Below are positions 26,636 through 35,925 of a stretch of DNA of 64,000 nt, one piece after another. Origin of the DNA: Kineococcus rhizosphaerae. Lineage in GTDB: Bacteria > Actinomycetota > Actinomycetes > Actinomycetales > Kineococcaceae. A program made the translations under genes and the position numbers. Within the stretch, counting starts at the first letter, position 1, and each line of letters begins with the position of its first letter. The stretch lies in the NCBI RefSeq assembly GCF_003002055.1, contig NZ_PVZF01000007.1, positions 124,001 through 188,000 on the forward strand. Reading direction: 5' to 3'. The notes under the pieces are model-generated. The model was not told the origin of the DNA, made no database searches, and saw only the letters and a program-made list of their open reading frames with translations.

Positions 26636-26649
26636 CGCTCAGATGAGCG
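26636..26649. promoter_or_regulatory. Second inverted repeat, CGCTCA-GA-TGAGCG
   Basis: Six-nt half-sites with a 2-nt spacer lie 86-99 nt upstream of the binding-protein gene and 25 nt from the previous palindrome. A paired arrangement suits a tetrameric SorC-type repressor or activator. Which one is used is not decidable here. Confidence 0.4.
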
Positions 26650-26734
26650 CTTGCAACGGTCGCAGACCGGGAGCACCACCGAGACGGCGACCCGGAACTC
26701 GGACCTTGTCGACGAAGACACTGGAGGGGACACG

Positions 26735-28165
26735 ATGGCTGGACGTCAGAGCCCGCACCTCGGACCGAACGGGGCCGGCTCGACCTCGCGCATCAGCCGG
26801 AGGGCCGCCCTCGGCGGCACCGCCGGCCTGGGTGGCGCGGCGTTCCTGAGCGCCTGCGCCGGTGCGGGCGGCGGCGGGGGCGCGGGCGGCGGGGGCGGTG
26901 GCGGTGGCGACGACAAGAGCGTCAACGTGATCATGGTGAACAACCCGCAGATGGTCGACCTGCAGAAGTTGACGGCGGACAACTTCACCAAGGACACCGG
27001 CATCAAGGTCAACTACACCGTGCTGCCCGAGAACGACGTGCGCGACAAGATCAGCCAGGAGTTCTCCAGCCAGGCCGGCCAGTACGACGTCGCCTCCATC
27101 TCGAACTACGAGGTGCCGTTCTACTCCAAGAACGGCTGGCTCGCGCCCCTGGACGACTACATCTCCAAGGACTCCGAGTTCAACCAGGACGACATCCTCA
27201 AACCCCTCGCGACCGCCCTGACCGGCGACGACGGCAAGGTCTACGCCGAACCGTTCTACGGCGAGAGCTCGTTCCTGATGTACCGCAAGGACATCTTCGA
27301 GTCCAAGGGCCTGACCATGCCGGACAAGCCGACCTGGCAGGAGGTCGCGGACTTCGCCGCCCAGCTCGACGGCGCCGCCCCGGGCATGAAGGGCATCGCC
27401 CTGCGCGGCCAGCCCGGCTGGGGGCAGGTCTTCGCCCCGCTGACGACGGTCGTCAACACCTTCGGCGGCACCTGGTTCAACGAGGACTGGACCGCGCAGG
27501 TCAACGCGCCGGAGTTCGTCGAGGCCGTGAAGTTCTACGTCGACCTCGTCCGGGCCCACGGCGAGGCCGGTGCCCCGCAGGCCGGGTTCACCGAGTGCCT
27601 CAACGGCATGACCCAGTCGCAGGTCGCCATGTGGTACGACGCGACGTCGGCCGCCGGCTCCCTCGACGCCGCCGGTTCCCCGGTGGCCGGGAAGATGGGC
27701 TACGTCGCCGCCCCGGTCAACAAGACCGACTCCTCGGGGTGGCTGTACACGTGGGCGTGGGGCGTGCAGAAGGCGTCCAAGCGTCAGGAGAACGCCTGGA
27801 AGTTCATCTCCTGGGCCTCCAGCCAGAAGTACGAGGAGCTCGTCGGGTCGAAGGTCGGCTGGGCCTCGGTCCCCGCCGGCAAGCGCAACTCGACCTACGA
27901 GAACGCCGACTACCAGAAGTCCGCGGCCCCGTTCTACAAGGCGACCCAGGACGCCATCAACGCGGCGAACCCGAGCGACCCCGGCGTGCAGAAGCGCCCG
28001 GCGCCCGGCATCCAGTTCGTCGCGATCCCCGAGTTCGCCGACCTCGGGACGCAGGTCTCGCAGTTCATCTCCTCGGCCATCGCCGGCCAGACGAGCGTCG
28101 AGGACGCCTGCGACCAGGGCCAGGAGCTCGCGACGAAGCTGGTCACCGACAAGTACAAGAAGTGA
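26735..28165 (+). CDS. Polyol-type ABC solute-binding lipoprotein
   Basis: The start ATG at 26735 has GGAGGGG 5 nt upstream. The 476-residue protein has a twin-arginine lipoprotein signal (ISRRAALGG, lipobox LSAC with Cys41) followed by an unusual Gly-rich linker. The body is a family-1 extracellular binding protein of the SmoE/MtlE sorbitol/mannitol type (YRKDIFESKG, VAMWYDATSAAGSLD). The mannitol dehydrogenase gene in the same operon supports a polyol substrate. A hairpin at 28172-28205 separates it from the permease genes. Confidence 0.88.
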   Translation: MAGRQSPHLGPNGAGSTSRISRRAALGGTAGLGGAAFLSACAGAGGGGGAGGGGGGGGDDKSVNVIMVNNPQMVDLQKLTADNFTKDTGIKVNYTVLPENDVRDKISQEFSSQAGQYDVASISNYEVPFYSKNGWLAPLDDYISKDSEFNQDDILKPLATALTGDDGKVYAEPFYGESSFLMYRKDIFESKGLTMPDKPTWQEVADFAAQLDGAAPGMKGIALRGQPGWGQVFAPLTTVVNTFGGTWFNEDWTAQVNAPEFVEAVKFYVDLVRAHGEAGAPQAGFTECLNGMTQSQVAMWYDATSAAGSLDAAGSPVAGKMGYVAAPVNKTDSSGWLYTWAWGVQKASKRQENAWKFISWASSQKYEELVGSKVGWASVPAGKRNSTYENADYQKSAAPFYKATQDAINAANPSDPGVQKRPAPGIQFVAIPEFADLGTQVSQFISSAIAGQTSVEDACDQGQELATKLVTDKYKK

Positions 28166-28171
28166 TCCCCG

Positions 28172-28205
28172 CCGCGGGTCCCCGGGCCGTCCCGGGGGCC
28201 CGCGG
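28172..28205 (+). terminator. Intercistronic hairpin after binding-protein gene
   Basis: CCGCGGGTCCCCGGG and CCCGGGGGCCCGCGG pair with one mismatch around a 4-nt loop, 6 nt after the binding-protein stop codon. Such hairpins between binding-protein and permease genes usually stabilise the upstream message or attenuate read-through, giving more binding protein than permease. Confidence 0.65.
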
Positions 28206-28259
28206 TCTTCCCGTCACCGGTCCCTGCAGTTCCCGCGGAAGCCTGAAGGACGTCCTTCC

Positions 28260-29225
28260 ATGAGCGCAAGCACCGCCTCCAGCCACTCCAAGGTGGGCCC
28301 CGACCGGCCCCAGGTCCACGCGGGTTCGGCGCGCAAGGCCGCCGACTGGGCCCGCCGTGCTCCCCTGCTGCCCGCCCTGATCTTCACGATCGTCGTCACC
28401 CAGCTCCCGTTCGTGGCGACCATCGTCATCTCGTTCATGAACTGGAACTCGTACTACCCGCAGGACCGGGGCTTCGGCGGGGTCAGCAACTACGTCTCGG
28501 TCTTCACCAACGCCCAGCTCCGCTCGGCCGTGGTGAACACCGTGATCCTCACCGTCACGGTCGTGCTGGTCAGCCTCGTGCTGGGCATGCTCATCGCGCT
28601 GCTGCTGGACCGGAAGTTCGCCGGTCGCGGCGCCGTGCGCACCATGATGATCGCGCCGTTCCTCGTCGTCCCGATCGCCGCGGCCCTGCTGTGGAAGCAC
28701 GCCCTGTTCAACCCGAACTACGGCCTGCTGAACGGCACGCTCAACGCGATCTGGAAGCTGTTCGGCTCGGACTCCGCCCCGCAGGTCGACTGGCTGTCCA
28801 CCGCCCCGAAGATCGCCATCGAGGTGTCCCTCGTCTGGCAGTGGACGCCGTTCATGATGCTGATCCTGCTGGCCGGGCTGCAGTCCAAGCCCGCCGACGC
28901 CGAGGAGGCCGCCCGCATGGACGGCGCCACGAGCTTCCAGATCTTCCGCTACCTGACGTTCCCGCACCTGCGGCAGTACCTCGAGCTCGGCGGTCTGCTG
29001 GGCGCCATCTACATCGTCCAGAACTTCGACGCCGTGTTCACCATCACCGCCGGCGGCCTGGGGACGGCGAACCTGCCGTACACGATCTACCAGACCGTGT
29101 TCTCGGCCCACGACTACGGCCTCGCCTCCGCCATGGGCGTCGTCGTCGTCATCGCCACCATCGTCGTCGCGACCTTCGCCCTGCGCGTCGTGTCGAGCAT
29201 GTTCAAGCAGGAGGCCGGTCGATGA
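28260..29225 (+). CDS. Polyol-type ABC permease 1
   Basis: This 321-residue protein has a hydrophilic N-terminus, six membrane helices from about residue 36, and the ATPase-contact loop EEAARMDGATSFQIFRYLTF (EAARMDGA core). It resembles SmoF/MtlF. It begins 94 nt after the binding-protein gene and its end overlaps the next permease start (ATGA), so the two are coupled. No ATPase gene is nearby. Confidence 0.9.
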   Translation: MSASTASSHSKVGPDRPQVHAGSARKAADWARRAPLLPALIFTIVVTQLPFVATIVISFMNWNSYYPQDRGFGGVSNYVSVFTNAQLRSAVVNTVILTVTVVLVSLVLGMLIALLLDRKFAGRGAVRTMMIAPFLVVPIAAALLWKHALFNPNYGLLNGTLNAIWKLFGSDSAPQVDWLSTAPKIAIEVSLVWQWTPFMMLILLAGLQSKPADAEEAARMDGATSFQIFRYLTFPHLRQYLELGGLLGAIYIVQNFDAVFTITAGGLGTANLPYTIYQTVFSAHDYGLASAMGVVVVIATIVVATFALRVVSSMFKQEAGR

Positions 29226-30103
29226 GCACCCTCACCGCGACCATCCCCGGGACCAACGTCTCCACGTCGCGCCGGGACCAGAAGGCCCGCTCGATGAACC
29301 GCAGCAAGCCGCTGTGGAGCGTGCTGGCCTGGATCGTGGGCGTCCTGTTCGTCCTGCCCGTGCTGTGGATGGTCCTGACCTCCCTGCACTCCGAGCCCGA
29401 CGCCGCGACCAACCCGCCGTCGATCGCGGCCGCCCTCACCCTCGACGGGTACCGCTCGTTCTTCTCCGCCCAGCCCGCCGCACCGCTGATCAACTCGGCG
29501 ATGGCCTCGATCGTCTCCACGCTCCTCGTCCTGTGCCTGGCGATCCCGGCCGCCTTCGCCCTGTCGATCCGCCCGGTCCAGAAGTGGACCGACGTCATGT
29601 TCTTCTTCCTGTCGACGAAGTTCATGCCGCTGGTCGCCGGGCTGCTGCCGCTGTACCTGTTCGCCACCAAGACCGGCACGCTGGACAACATCTGGCTGCT
29701 CATCGTCCTGTACACGTCGATGAACCTGCCGATCGCGGTGTGGATGATGCAGTCCTTCCTGGCCGAGGTGCCCGGCGAGATGCTGGAGGCCGCCTCCATC
29801 GACGGTGCCGGGCTCATCCGGATGCTGTGGTCGATCGTGCGCCCGGTCGCGATGCCGGGCGTCGCGGCCACCGCGCTCATCTGCTTCATCTTCAGCTGGA
29901 ACGAGCTGCTGCTGGCCCGCACCCTGACCAACACCGTCGCCAGCACCGCCCCGGTGTTCCTCACCGGGTTCGTCACCAGCCAGGGCCTGTTCCTGGCCCA
30001 GCTGTGCGCCGCCGCCACGGTGATCTCGCTGCCCGTGCTCGTCGCCGGGTTCGCCGCCCAGGACAAGCTCGTGCAGGGTCTGTCCATGGGTGCCGTCAAG
30101 TGA
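29222..30103 (+). CDS. Polyol-type ABC permease 2
   Basis: This 293-residue protein starts at the ATG at 29222, overlapping the previous stop. It has six membrane helices and the loop EAASIDGAGLIRMLWSIV. The sequence FLSTKFMPLVAGLLPLYL and the C-terminus GLSMGAVK match SmoG/MtlG-type second permeases. It completes the membrane part of the importer. Confidence 0.9.
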   Translation: MSTLTATIPGTNVSTSRRDQKARSMNRSKPLWSVLAWIVGVLFVLPVLWMVLTSLHSEPDAATNPPSIAAALTLDGYRSFFSAQPAAPLINSAMASIVSTLLVLCLAIPAAFALSIRPVQKWTDVMFFFLSTKFMPLVAGLLPLYLFATKTGTLDNIWLLIVLYTSMNLPIAVWMMQSFLAEVPGEMLEAASIDGAGLIRMLWSIVRPVAMPGVAATALICFIFSWNELLLARTLTNTVASTAPVFLTGFVTSQGLFLAQLCAAATVISLPVLVAGFAAQDKLVQGLSMGAVK

Positions 30104-30144
30104 CCGCCGGCGAAGTGACCGTACCGAACCACGGGAGTCCTGCT

Positions 30145-31623
30145 GTGAGCCTGCCCCTGACCACGGAGAACCTCGCCGCGATCGGCGCAGAGGTCCCCGT
30201 CCCGAGCTACGACCGTTCGCAGGTCACACCCGGGATCGTCCACCTCGGCGTCGGCGGGTTCCACCGCGCCCACCAGGCCATGTACCTCGACCGCCTGATG
30301 AACGACGGTGAGGCCCTGGACTGGGGCATCCGCGGGATCGGCGTCCTGCCGCACGACGCGCGGATGAAGGAGGTCATGGACGCGCAGGACGGGCTCTACA
30401 CCCTCGTCCTGAAGGACCCCGACGGGTCGCGCGAACCGCGCGTGATCGGCTCGATACTGGACTTCCTGCACGCGCCGGCCGACCCCGACGCCGCGATCGA
30501 GGCCATGGCCGACCCGCGCATCCGGATCGTGTCCCTCACCGTGACCGAGGGCGGCTACAACATCGACGCGGTGACGGGCGAGTTCGTCCTCGACGAGCCC
30601 GGGGTGGCCGCCGACCTCACCGACGGCGCGGTCCCCCGGACGTCGTTCGGCCTGGTCACCGAAGCGCTGCGCCGTCGCCGCGACCGCGGCGTCCCGGCGT
30701 TCACCGTGATGTCCTGCGACAACATCCAGGGCAACGGGCACGTCGCGCGCAAGGTGTTCACCACGTTCGCCACCGCCAAGGACGCCGAGCTCGGCGCGTG
30801 GATCTCCGAGAACGTGCGGTTCCCGAACTGCATGGTCGACCGGATCACCCCCGGCACCACCGACGACGACCGGGCCGAGGTGACCGACCGGTTCGGGATC
30901 GAGGACGCCTGGCCCGTCGTGTGCGAGCCGTTCGTGCAGTGGGTCCTCGAGGACGACTTCGGCCTCGGCCGGCCCCCCTACGAGGACGCCGGCGTCCAGG
31001 TGGTCGACGACGTCGAACCGTACGAGCTCATGAAGCTGCGGCTGCTGAACGCCAGCCACCAGGCCCTGTGCTACTTCGGCTACCTCGCCGGGTACCGCCT
31101 CGTCCACGACGTCGCCCAGGACCCGCTGTTCGCGACGTTCCTGCTCGCCTACATGGAACGCGAGGGCACCCCGACCCTGGCGCCCGTCCCGGGCATCGAC
31201 CTCGACGCCTACCGGCGCGAGCTCATCAGCCGCTTCTCCAACGGCGAGGTGCGCGACACCGTCGCCCGGCTGTGCAACGAGAGCTCGGACCGGATCCCGA
31301 AGTGGCTCATCCCCGTGATCAAGGAGCAGATCGCCTCCGGCGGGGAGTTCTTCCGCGCTGCGGCCGTCGTCGCGAGCTGGGCCCGCTACGCCGAGGGCGT
31401 CGACGAGCAGGGCGAGCCGATCGAGGTGTCCGACCGGATCGCCGAGCGGCTCGTCGCCACCGCGCAGAAGAACCGGACCGACCCGACGGCCTTCATCGCC
31501 GACCGGTCCCTGTTCGGCGACCTCGCCGACGACGAGGGGTTCGTCGCGGAGTACACCGCGACGCTCGCGTCCCTGCACGCCAAGGGCGCCCGGGCGACGC
31601 TGGAGGACCTCGTCGCCCGCTGA
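30145..31623 (+). CDS. Mannitol 2-dehydrogenase family protein
   Basis: The GTG at 30145 is chosen because GGGAG lies 7 nt upstream; a GTG at 30115 is also in frame. The 492-residue length equals that of polyol-specific long-chain dehydrogenases. Visible features are the nucleotide loop VHLGVGGFHRAHQ, DNIQGNG, VDRITPGT and the catalytic KLRLLNASH (KxxxxNxxH). The family oxidises mannitol, or related hexitols, to the ketose with NAD. It ends the SorC-controlled operon. Confidence 0.92.
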   Translation: MSLPLTTENLAAIGAEVPVPSYDRSQVTPGIVHLGVGGFHRAHQAMYLDRLMNDGEALDWGIRGIGVLPHDARMKEVMDAQDGLYTLVLKDPDGSREPRVIGSILDFLHAPADPDAAIEAMADPRIRIVSLTVTEGGYNIDAVTGEFVLDEPGVAADLTDGAVPRTSFGLVTEALRRRRDRGVPAFTVMSCDNIQGNGHVARKVFTTFATAKDAELGAWISENVRFPNCMVDRITPGTTDDDRAEVTDRFGIEDAWPVVCEPFVQWVLEDDFGLGRPPYEDAGVQVVDDVEPYELMKLRLLNASHQALCYFGYLAGYRLVHDVAQDPLFATFLLAYMEREGTPTLAPVPGIDLDAYRRELISRFSNGEVRDTVARLCNESSDRIPKWLIPVIKEQIASGGEFFRAAAVVASWARYAEGVDEQGEPIEVSDRIAERLVATAQKNRTDPTAFIADRSLFGDLADDEGFVAEYTATLASLHAKGARATLEDLVAR

Positions 31624-31637
31624 GGGCGCGGCCCCAG

Positions 31638-31698
31638 GAATCGGCACGTTGCCTCCACGGTCCCGTTCATCGAGACCGCGGAGTCAACGTGCCGATTC
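31638..31698. repeat. 61-nt palindromic element, copy 1
   Basis: Outer perfect arms GAATCGGCACGTTG / CAACGTGCCGATTC and inner arms CTCCACGGTC / GACCGCGGAG (one mismatch) form a nearly full-length hairpin between the convergent mannitol dehydrogenase and PucR genes. The right arm contains the PucR stop codon. It is closely related to the element at 37935-37987 and probably acts as a terminator. Confidence 0.8.
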
Positions 31699-32808
31699 GC
31701 TGCCGCCGTGCAACTGCCACAGCAGCAACGCGGTCCGGGCCCGGTACCGCCCCTGCGGCGTCCGGACCTCGAAACCGAGCACGGCCTCGACGCCGTCGAG
31801 CCGGTAGGCCGCGCTGGAGTGGTGCAGGTGCACCGCGGCCGCCGCCTCCCGCACCGACTTCAGGTGGCAGGCCGCTTCCAGCAGCTGCAGGTCCAGGTCG
31901 CCGCCGCGGCGCGCGGCCAGGGCGTCCACCGCCTGCACGTCGGGCTGGGCCTGGACGACCTCCTCCGGCACGTCGGCCAGCACGACGACGGCGCCGAGCG
32001 CGCTCAGCCGCTGCCAGGGTGACCACTGACCACCCAGCGCCGCGAACCGCACGCCCCGGCGCACCGCCGTCCAGGGGGCGGCGCAGCGCTCGACGGGCAC
32101 CGCGTCCCCGACGCAGGCCACCACGCCGGGGGGCAGCGCGGGCTCCGGCGTCGTCCCGGCGCTGAGCAGCAGCACGGCCAACCGGTCGCTGAGCGCCGTC
32201 CCGACCACCCGCCGGCCGGTCTGGTCCACCAACGCGGTGCGGACCGCGGCCAGCGCCTCCTCCACGCCGGAGGCGGCGGCGAGGGCGATGGGCACCACCA
32301 ACTGGCCGGGGGCGAACCCGAGCAGCCGCACCGCGCGGGAGACCTCCGCCTCCCCCGCGCCGCCACCACCGCGCAGGAGGACCTGCAGGACCGCGGGGTC
32401 GGCCAGTCCGAGGTGCGCCGGGGGCGCCTCGGCGGCGGCCCGGCCGCTGACCGCGGCCATCGTCAGCGCCATCCGGGCCAGGATGAGGTCGTCCCAGTCC
32501 GCCGAACCGGCGCACCGGTCCAGCCACACCCGGCCGACCCCGCTGCCGTCGACGACGACGTCGTGCACCGAGGCGTGGTCGGAGGGGCCCGTGGCGCCCA
32601 GTGCGCGCCCGTCCTGGGTGATGCTCACCGCGATGCCGAGCCGGTCGTCGACGGCGCCGGCGGTGGCCTCGGCCAGGACCGCGGTGGCCCGGACCACGGC
32701 TTCGAGGTCGGCCCGGTGCATGACCAGCTGGTCGAAGAACTCGATGAGGCGCAGGCCGCGTTCGGCGTCGGAGTCCAGGCTGGCGAGCTTGCGCAGCAGT
32801 CCCTGCAT
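31684..32808 (-). CDS. PucR-type helix-turn-helix regulator
   Basis: The ATG at 32808 gives 374 residues. The C-terminal helix-turn-helix (LKSVREAAAAVHLHHSSAAYRLDGVEAVLGF region, core VHLHHSSAAYRLD) and the R-T-ALLLW end are typical of PucR/CdaR-type regulators. The N-terminal 130 residues resemble a GAF-like sensing part and the middle a GGDEF-like, non-catalytic part. The gene is divergent from the esterase-transporter cluster by 105 nt and is a good candidate for its regulator. The stop codon lies inside the palindromic element. Confidence 0.82.
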   Translation of the reverse strand: MQGLLRKLASLDSDAERGLRLIEFFDQLVMHRADLEAVVRATAVLAEATAGAVDDRLGIAVSITQDGRALGATGPSDHASVHDVVVDGSGVGRVWLDRCAGSADWDDLILARMALTMAAVSGRAAAEAPPAHLGLADPAVLQVLLRGGGGAGEAEVSRAVRLLGFAPGQLVVPIALAAASGVEEALAAVRTALVDQTGRRVVGTALSDRLAVLLLSAGTTPEPALPPGVVACVGDAVPVERCAAPWTAVRRGVRFAALGGQWSPWQRLSALGAVVVLADVPEEVVQAQPDVQAVDALAARRGGDLDLQLLEAACHLKSVREAAAAVHLHHSSAAYRLDGVEAVLGFEVRTPQGRYRARTALLLWQLHGGSESAR

Positions 32809-32913
32809 CAGCGGAGCGTAGACCCGGGGCCCGTCGGCTCCAGCCGCCACGTGGCGGACGCGGGACGGGCAGCGTGCGCCGCGCGGCGGTCGCCGCGGAC
32901 CGGCCCGGTGAGG

Positions 32914-33939
32914 ATGCTGACCGGGGTGAACGGCACGCGCACCCTGGACCCCGAGCTGGCCGCCCTGGCCACGCTCATCCCCCTGATCGACCTGCACGAC
33001 ATGGAGCAGGCCCGGCGGATCGAACGCACCGTGGTCGAGGAGATGCACCGCGGCTCCCACCCCGGCCCCGTCGAGCACCACAGCGCCCCCCGTCCGGACG
33101 GGAGCGGCGTCGCGCTGACCCTGCGTCGCCCCCGGCCGGCCTCCCGGCGCATCCCCGGCGCGGTCCCGCGCGCCAGCCTGCCCGTCCTGGTGTTCCTGCA
33201 CGGCGGCAGCTTCGTGACCGGTGGCCTGCACACCGAGGAGGAGCGGTGCGGGTACTACGCCGACGCGACGGGTTGCGCGGTGCTGTCCGTCGACTACCGC
33301 CTCTCGCCCGAGCACCCCTACCCGGCGGCGCTGGACGACTGCGGGTGGGTCCTGGACTGGCTGGCGGACAACGCGGCGGGTCTGGGACTGGACCCCACCC
33401 GGGTCGCGATGGGGGGCCTGTCGGCCGGTGGTGCGCTGGCGGCCGGGACGGCGTTGAGGTGGCGCGACGCCCGGCGCACCGCAGCCGGTGGTGGAGCCCG
33501 CCTGCAGGTGGTGCTCCAGCTGCTGCTGCACCCGGTGCTGGACGGGACGCTGGGCACGGCGTCGGTGAGGCTGTTCGAGGACACGCCCATCATCACCGGG
33601 CAGCACCTGCGCGACTGCTGGGCGATGTACCTCGGGGTGGGGCTCGGCGACGACGAGGGGTTGCAGGCCGCGGTCCGTGCGCCGTCGGCGCGCTACGCCT
33701 CCCCGGGCCGGGTGGACGACCTGGCCGGGCTGCCACCCGTCTTCCTGTCGACCGCCGAGTTCGACCCGTTGCGCGACGAGGGACTGTCGTTCGCCCTCGG
33801 CCTGCTGGCGGCGGGGATCCCGGTGGAGCTGCACCACTACGCCCGCGCGTTCCACTCCTTCGACTCCTTCAGCGCCACCCGCATGGGGCGCACCGCCCTG
33901 GCCGCGCACGTCGACGCCCTGCACGCGGCGTTCCGGTAG
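32914..33939 (+). CDS. HSL-family alpha/beta hydrolase (esterase) 1
   Basis: The ATG at 32914 gives 341 residues; GTGs at 32908 and 32926 are alternatives. The oxyanion motif HGGSF (usually HGGGF), the nucleophile GLSAGG (usually GDSAGG), the acid in EFDPLRDEG and the His in RAFHSF identify the hormone-sensitive-lipase family. These enzymes cleave short acyl or acetyl esters in the cytoplasm. The gene is 139 nt upstream of the transporter's binding-protein gene on the same strand. Its Asp-to-Leu change beside the nucleophile Ser is unusual. Confidence 0.88.
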   Translation: MLTGVNGTRTLDPELAALATLIPLIDLHDMEQARRIERTVVEEMHRGSHPGPVEHHSAPRPDGSGVALTLRRPRPASRRIPGAVPRASLPVLVFLHGGSFVTGGLHTEEERCGYYADATGCAVLSVDYRLSPEHPYPAALDDCGWVLDWLADNAAGLGLDPTRVAMGGLSAGGALAAGTALRWRDARRTAAGGGARLQVVLQLLLHPVLDGTLGTASVRLFEDTPIITGQHLRDCWAMYLGVGLGDDEGLQAAVRAPSARYASPGRVDDLAGLPPVFLSTAEFDPLRDEGLSFALGLLAAGIPVELHHYARAFHSFDSFSATRMGRTALAAHVDALHAAFR

Positions 33940-34078
33940 CGCGCGGAACCACCGCCGACTGACGGAAGAGCACCGCGGTTTCTCCGCCGCCTGGACCTGG
34001 GAGGCGCAGGTGGCGGTTCCTACTCTCGACGACGTACAGCACCGGAGGGCGACGACGCCCGGGAAAGGACCTTCGACG

Positions 34079-35122
34079 ATGAAGCGCTCACGTCCGACCA
34101 CCACGTCCACGACGGGAACCACCGCACGAGTTCTCACCGCGGTCGCCGCCACCTCCTCGGCGCTGCTCCTGCTCGCCGGGTGCGGGAACGGCACCGCACC
34201 GGCGAGTTCGACCGGTGCCGGCGGTTCCGCCCCGGCCGCGCTGAACGGCAACCGCAGCGTGCAGTTCGTGAACCCCCTCCCGAACTACCCCGCCTGGCGC
34301 GCCGCCGGGGACTGCATGGCGGCGGAGGCGAAGGCCAAGGGGGTGGAGTTCACCGAGACCGGCCCGACCGGCCAGGCCATCGACGCCACCACGATGATCG
34401 AGCAGGTGCAGTCGGCCATCGCGAACCGGAAGGGCGCGATCATCACCCTGCCCGCCTCCGACGCCTTCACCCCGCTGCTGCAGCAGGCGCAGAACGCGGG
34501 GATCGTCACCGAGACCTTCTACGGCACCGGTGCCGCGCACACCGGCGCCGACATCAACGTCGGCCTGGACTGGAACGAGCTCGGGGAGCTGTACGTCGGG
34601 GAGATCGCGAAACTGCCCGGTGAGCAGAAGCTCGGTCTGATCGCCTCCGCCGACACCGGACTGGGCAAGGCGTGGCTGGACGGGATGGAGCAGGCCGCGG
34701 CGAAGACGGAGAACGTCGAGGTGGTCGGCGAGGTCTACACCGGCGACGACTCCGCCAAGGCCCTGGCCCAGACCAACGCCCTGCTCACCGCCCACGGCGA
34801 CCTCACCGCCATCGCCACCCACATGGGCACCGTGACGCAGGGCGCCGTCAGTGCGCTCACGGCCAAGGGCCTGGCGGGGAAGCTCGCCTACCTCGGCAAC
34901 GGACCGGACAACGGCGGGCGCGAGGCGCTGGCCGACGGGTCGGCCTACCGGCTGCTCCTGCAGGACCTCTGCACCGCGGGCAAGGACGGTCTGGACGCGG
35001 CCCTGGCCAGGATCGACGCCGGTCGCACCGCCACCGACGGGGCGGCGCAGTTCATCCAGGTCGGTACGGCCATGGGCACGAAGGACGACCTGCAGCAGTA
35101 CCTCGACGAGGGGTGGCACTGA
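34079..35122 (+). CDS. Ribose-type ABC sugar-binding lipoprotein
   Basis: The ATG at 34079 has AAGGA 9 nt upstream. The 347-residue protein has a lipoprotein signal (LLLLAGC, Cys35) and a periplasmic-binding-protein fold of the RbsB type (FVNPLPNYPAWRAAGDC, MIEQVQSAI, ITLPASD, GLIASADTGLGKAWLDGM). Substrate is unknown. Its stop codon overlaps the ATPase start, so binding protein, ATPase, permease and esterase 2 form one tightly coupled operon. Confidence 0.88.
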   Translation: MKRSRPTTTSTTGTTARVLTAVAATSSALLLLAGCGNGTAPASSTGAGGSAPAALNGNRSVQFVNPLPNYPAWRAAGDCMAAEAKAKGVEFTETGPTGQAIDATTMIEQVQSAIANRKGAIITLPASDAFTPLLQQAQNAGIVTETFYGTGAAHTGADINVGLDWNELGELYVGEIAKLPGEQKLGLIASADTGLGKAWLDGMEQAAAKTENVEVVGEVYTGDDSAKALAQTNALLTAHGDLTAIATHMGTVTQGAVSALTAKGLAGKLAYLGNGPDNGGREALADGSAYRLLLQDLCTAGKDGLDAALARIDAGRTATDGAAQFIQVGTAMGTKDDLQQYLDEGWH

Positions 35123-35925
35123 TGGCCCGCCAGGCCGGTGCACCGGGCCCGGCCTCCCCCACCGGGACCCCCGGCCTCGTCCCGACCCTGGAACTGCGGG
35201 GCATCGCCAAGTCCTTCGGATCCGTCCGCGCCCTGGAACGGGTCGACTTCTCCGCCCACGCCGGCGAGGTGCACGCCATCGTCGGTGACAACGGCGCCGG
35301 CAAGTCCACCACCATCAAGATCGTGACCGGCCTGCACCGCGGCGACGAAGGAACCATCCACGTCGCCGGGGAACGGCTCGACCTCGCCCACGACGCCTCC
35401 GACGCCCGCAGCCGGGGCATCGCCGTCGTCCACCAGGACCTGGCCCTGGTGGAGTGCCTCGACATCTCCACGAACATGGCCCTGGGGAACCTCCCCCGCC
35501 GCTTCGGGGTCCTGGACCGGCGCCGCATGGACCGCGAGGCGGCTCAGGTGCTGCGGGACCTGCAGGTGCGCGTCGGGGACGTCAGGACACCGGTGGGGTT
35601 GCTCTCCGGCGGTCAGCGGCAGGTCGTCGCCATCGCCCGGGCCGTGCGCATGGACACGCCGATCGTGCTGCTCGACGAACCCACCGCGGCGCTCGGGGTG
35701 CAGGAGTCCGCGCGCGTCGGGACCATCCTCGACAACCTCAAGGCCGCGGGCAAGGCCGTCATCTGCATCAGCCACGACCTGGAGTTCGTCTTCCGGCACG
35801 CCGACCGCATCACCGTGCTGCGGCTCGGACGCACCGTCGGCACGCGCGAGGTGGCCCGCACCACCCGCGACGAGGTCATCTCCCTGATCACCGGACTCGC
35901 CCACGACGAAGGCAGCGCAGCGTGA
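35122..35925 (+). CDS. ABC transporter ATPase, single-domain (CUT2 type)
   Basis: This 267-residue protein has Walker A GDNGAGKST, signature LSGGQRQ, Walker B PIVLLDEPT and the switch His in ISHDLE. Classical ribose-type ATPases have two fused nucleotide-binding domains; this one has a single domain, like FrcA of the fructose importer. It probably acts as a homodimer. Start and stop overlap both neighbours (TGATG and GTGA). Confidence 0.93.
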   Translation: MARQAGAPGPASPTGTPGLVPTLELRGIAKSFGSVRALERVDFSAHAGEVHAIVGDNGAGKSTTIKIVTGLHRGDEGTIHVAGERLDLAHDASDARSRGIAVVHQDLALVECLDISTNMALGNLPRRFGVLDRRRMDREAAQVLRDLQVRVGDVRTPVGLLSGGQRQVVAIARAVRMDTPIVLLDEPTAALGVQESARVGTILDNLKAAGKAVICISHDLEFVFRHADRITVLRLGRTVGTREVARTTRDEVISLITGLAHDEGSAA

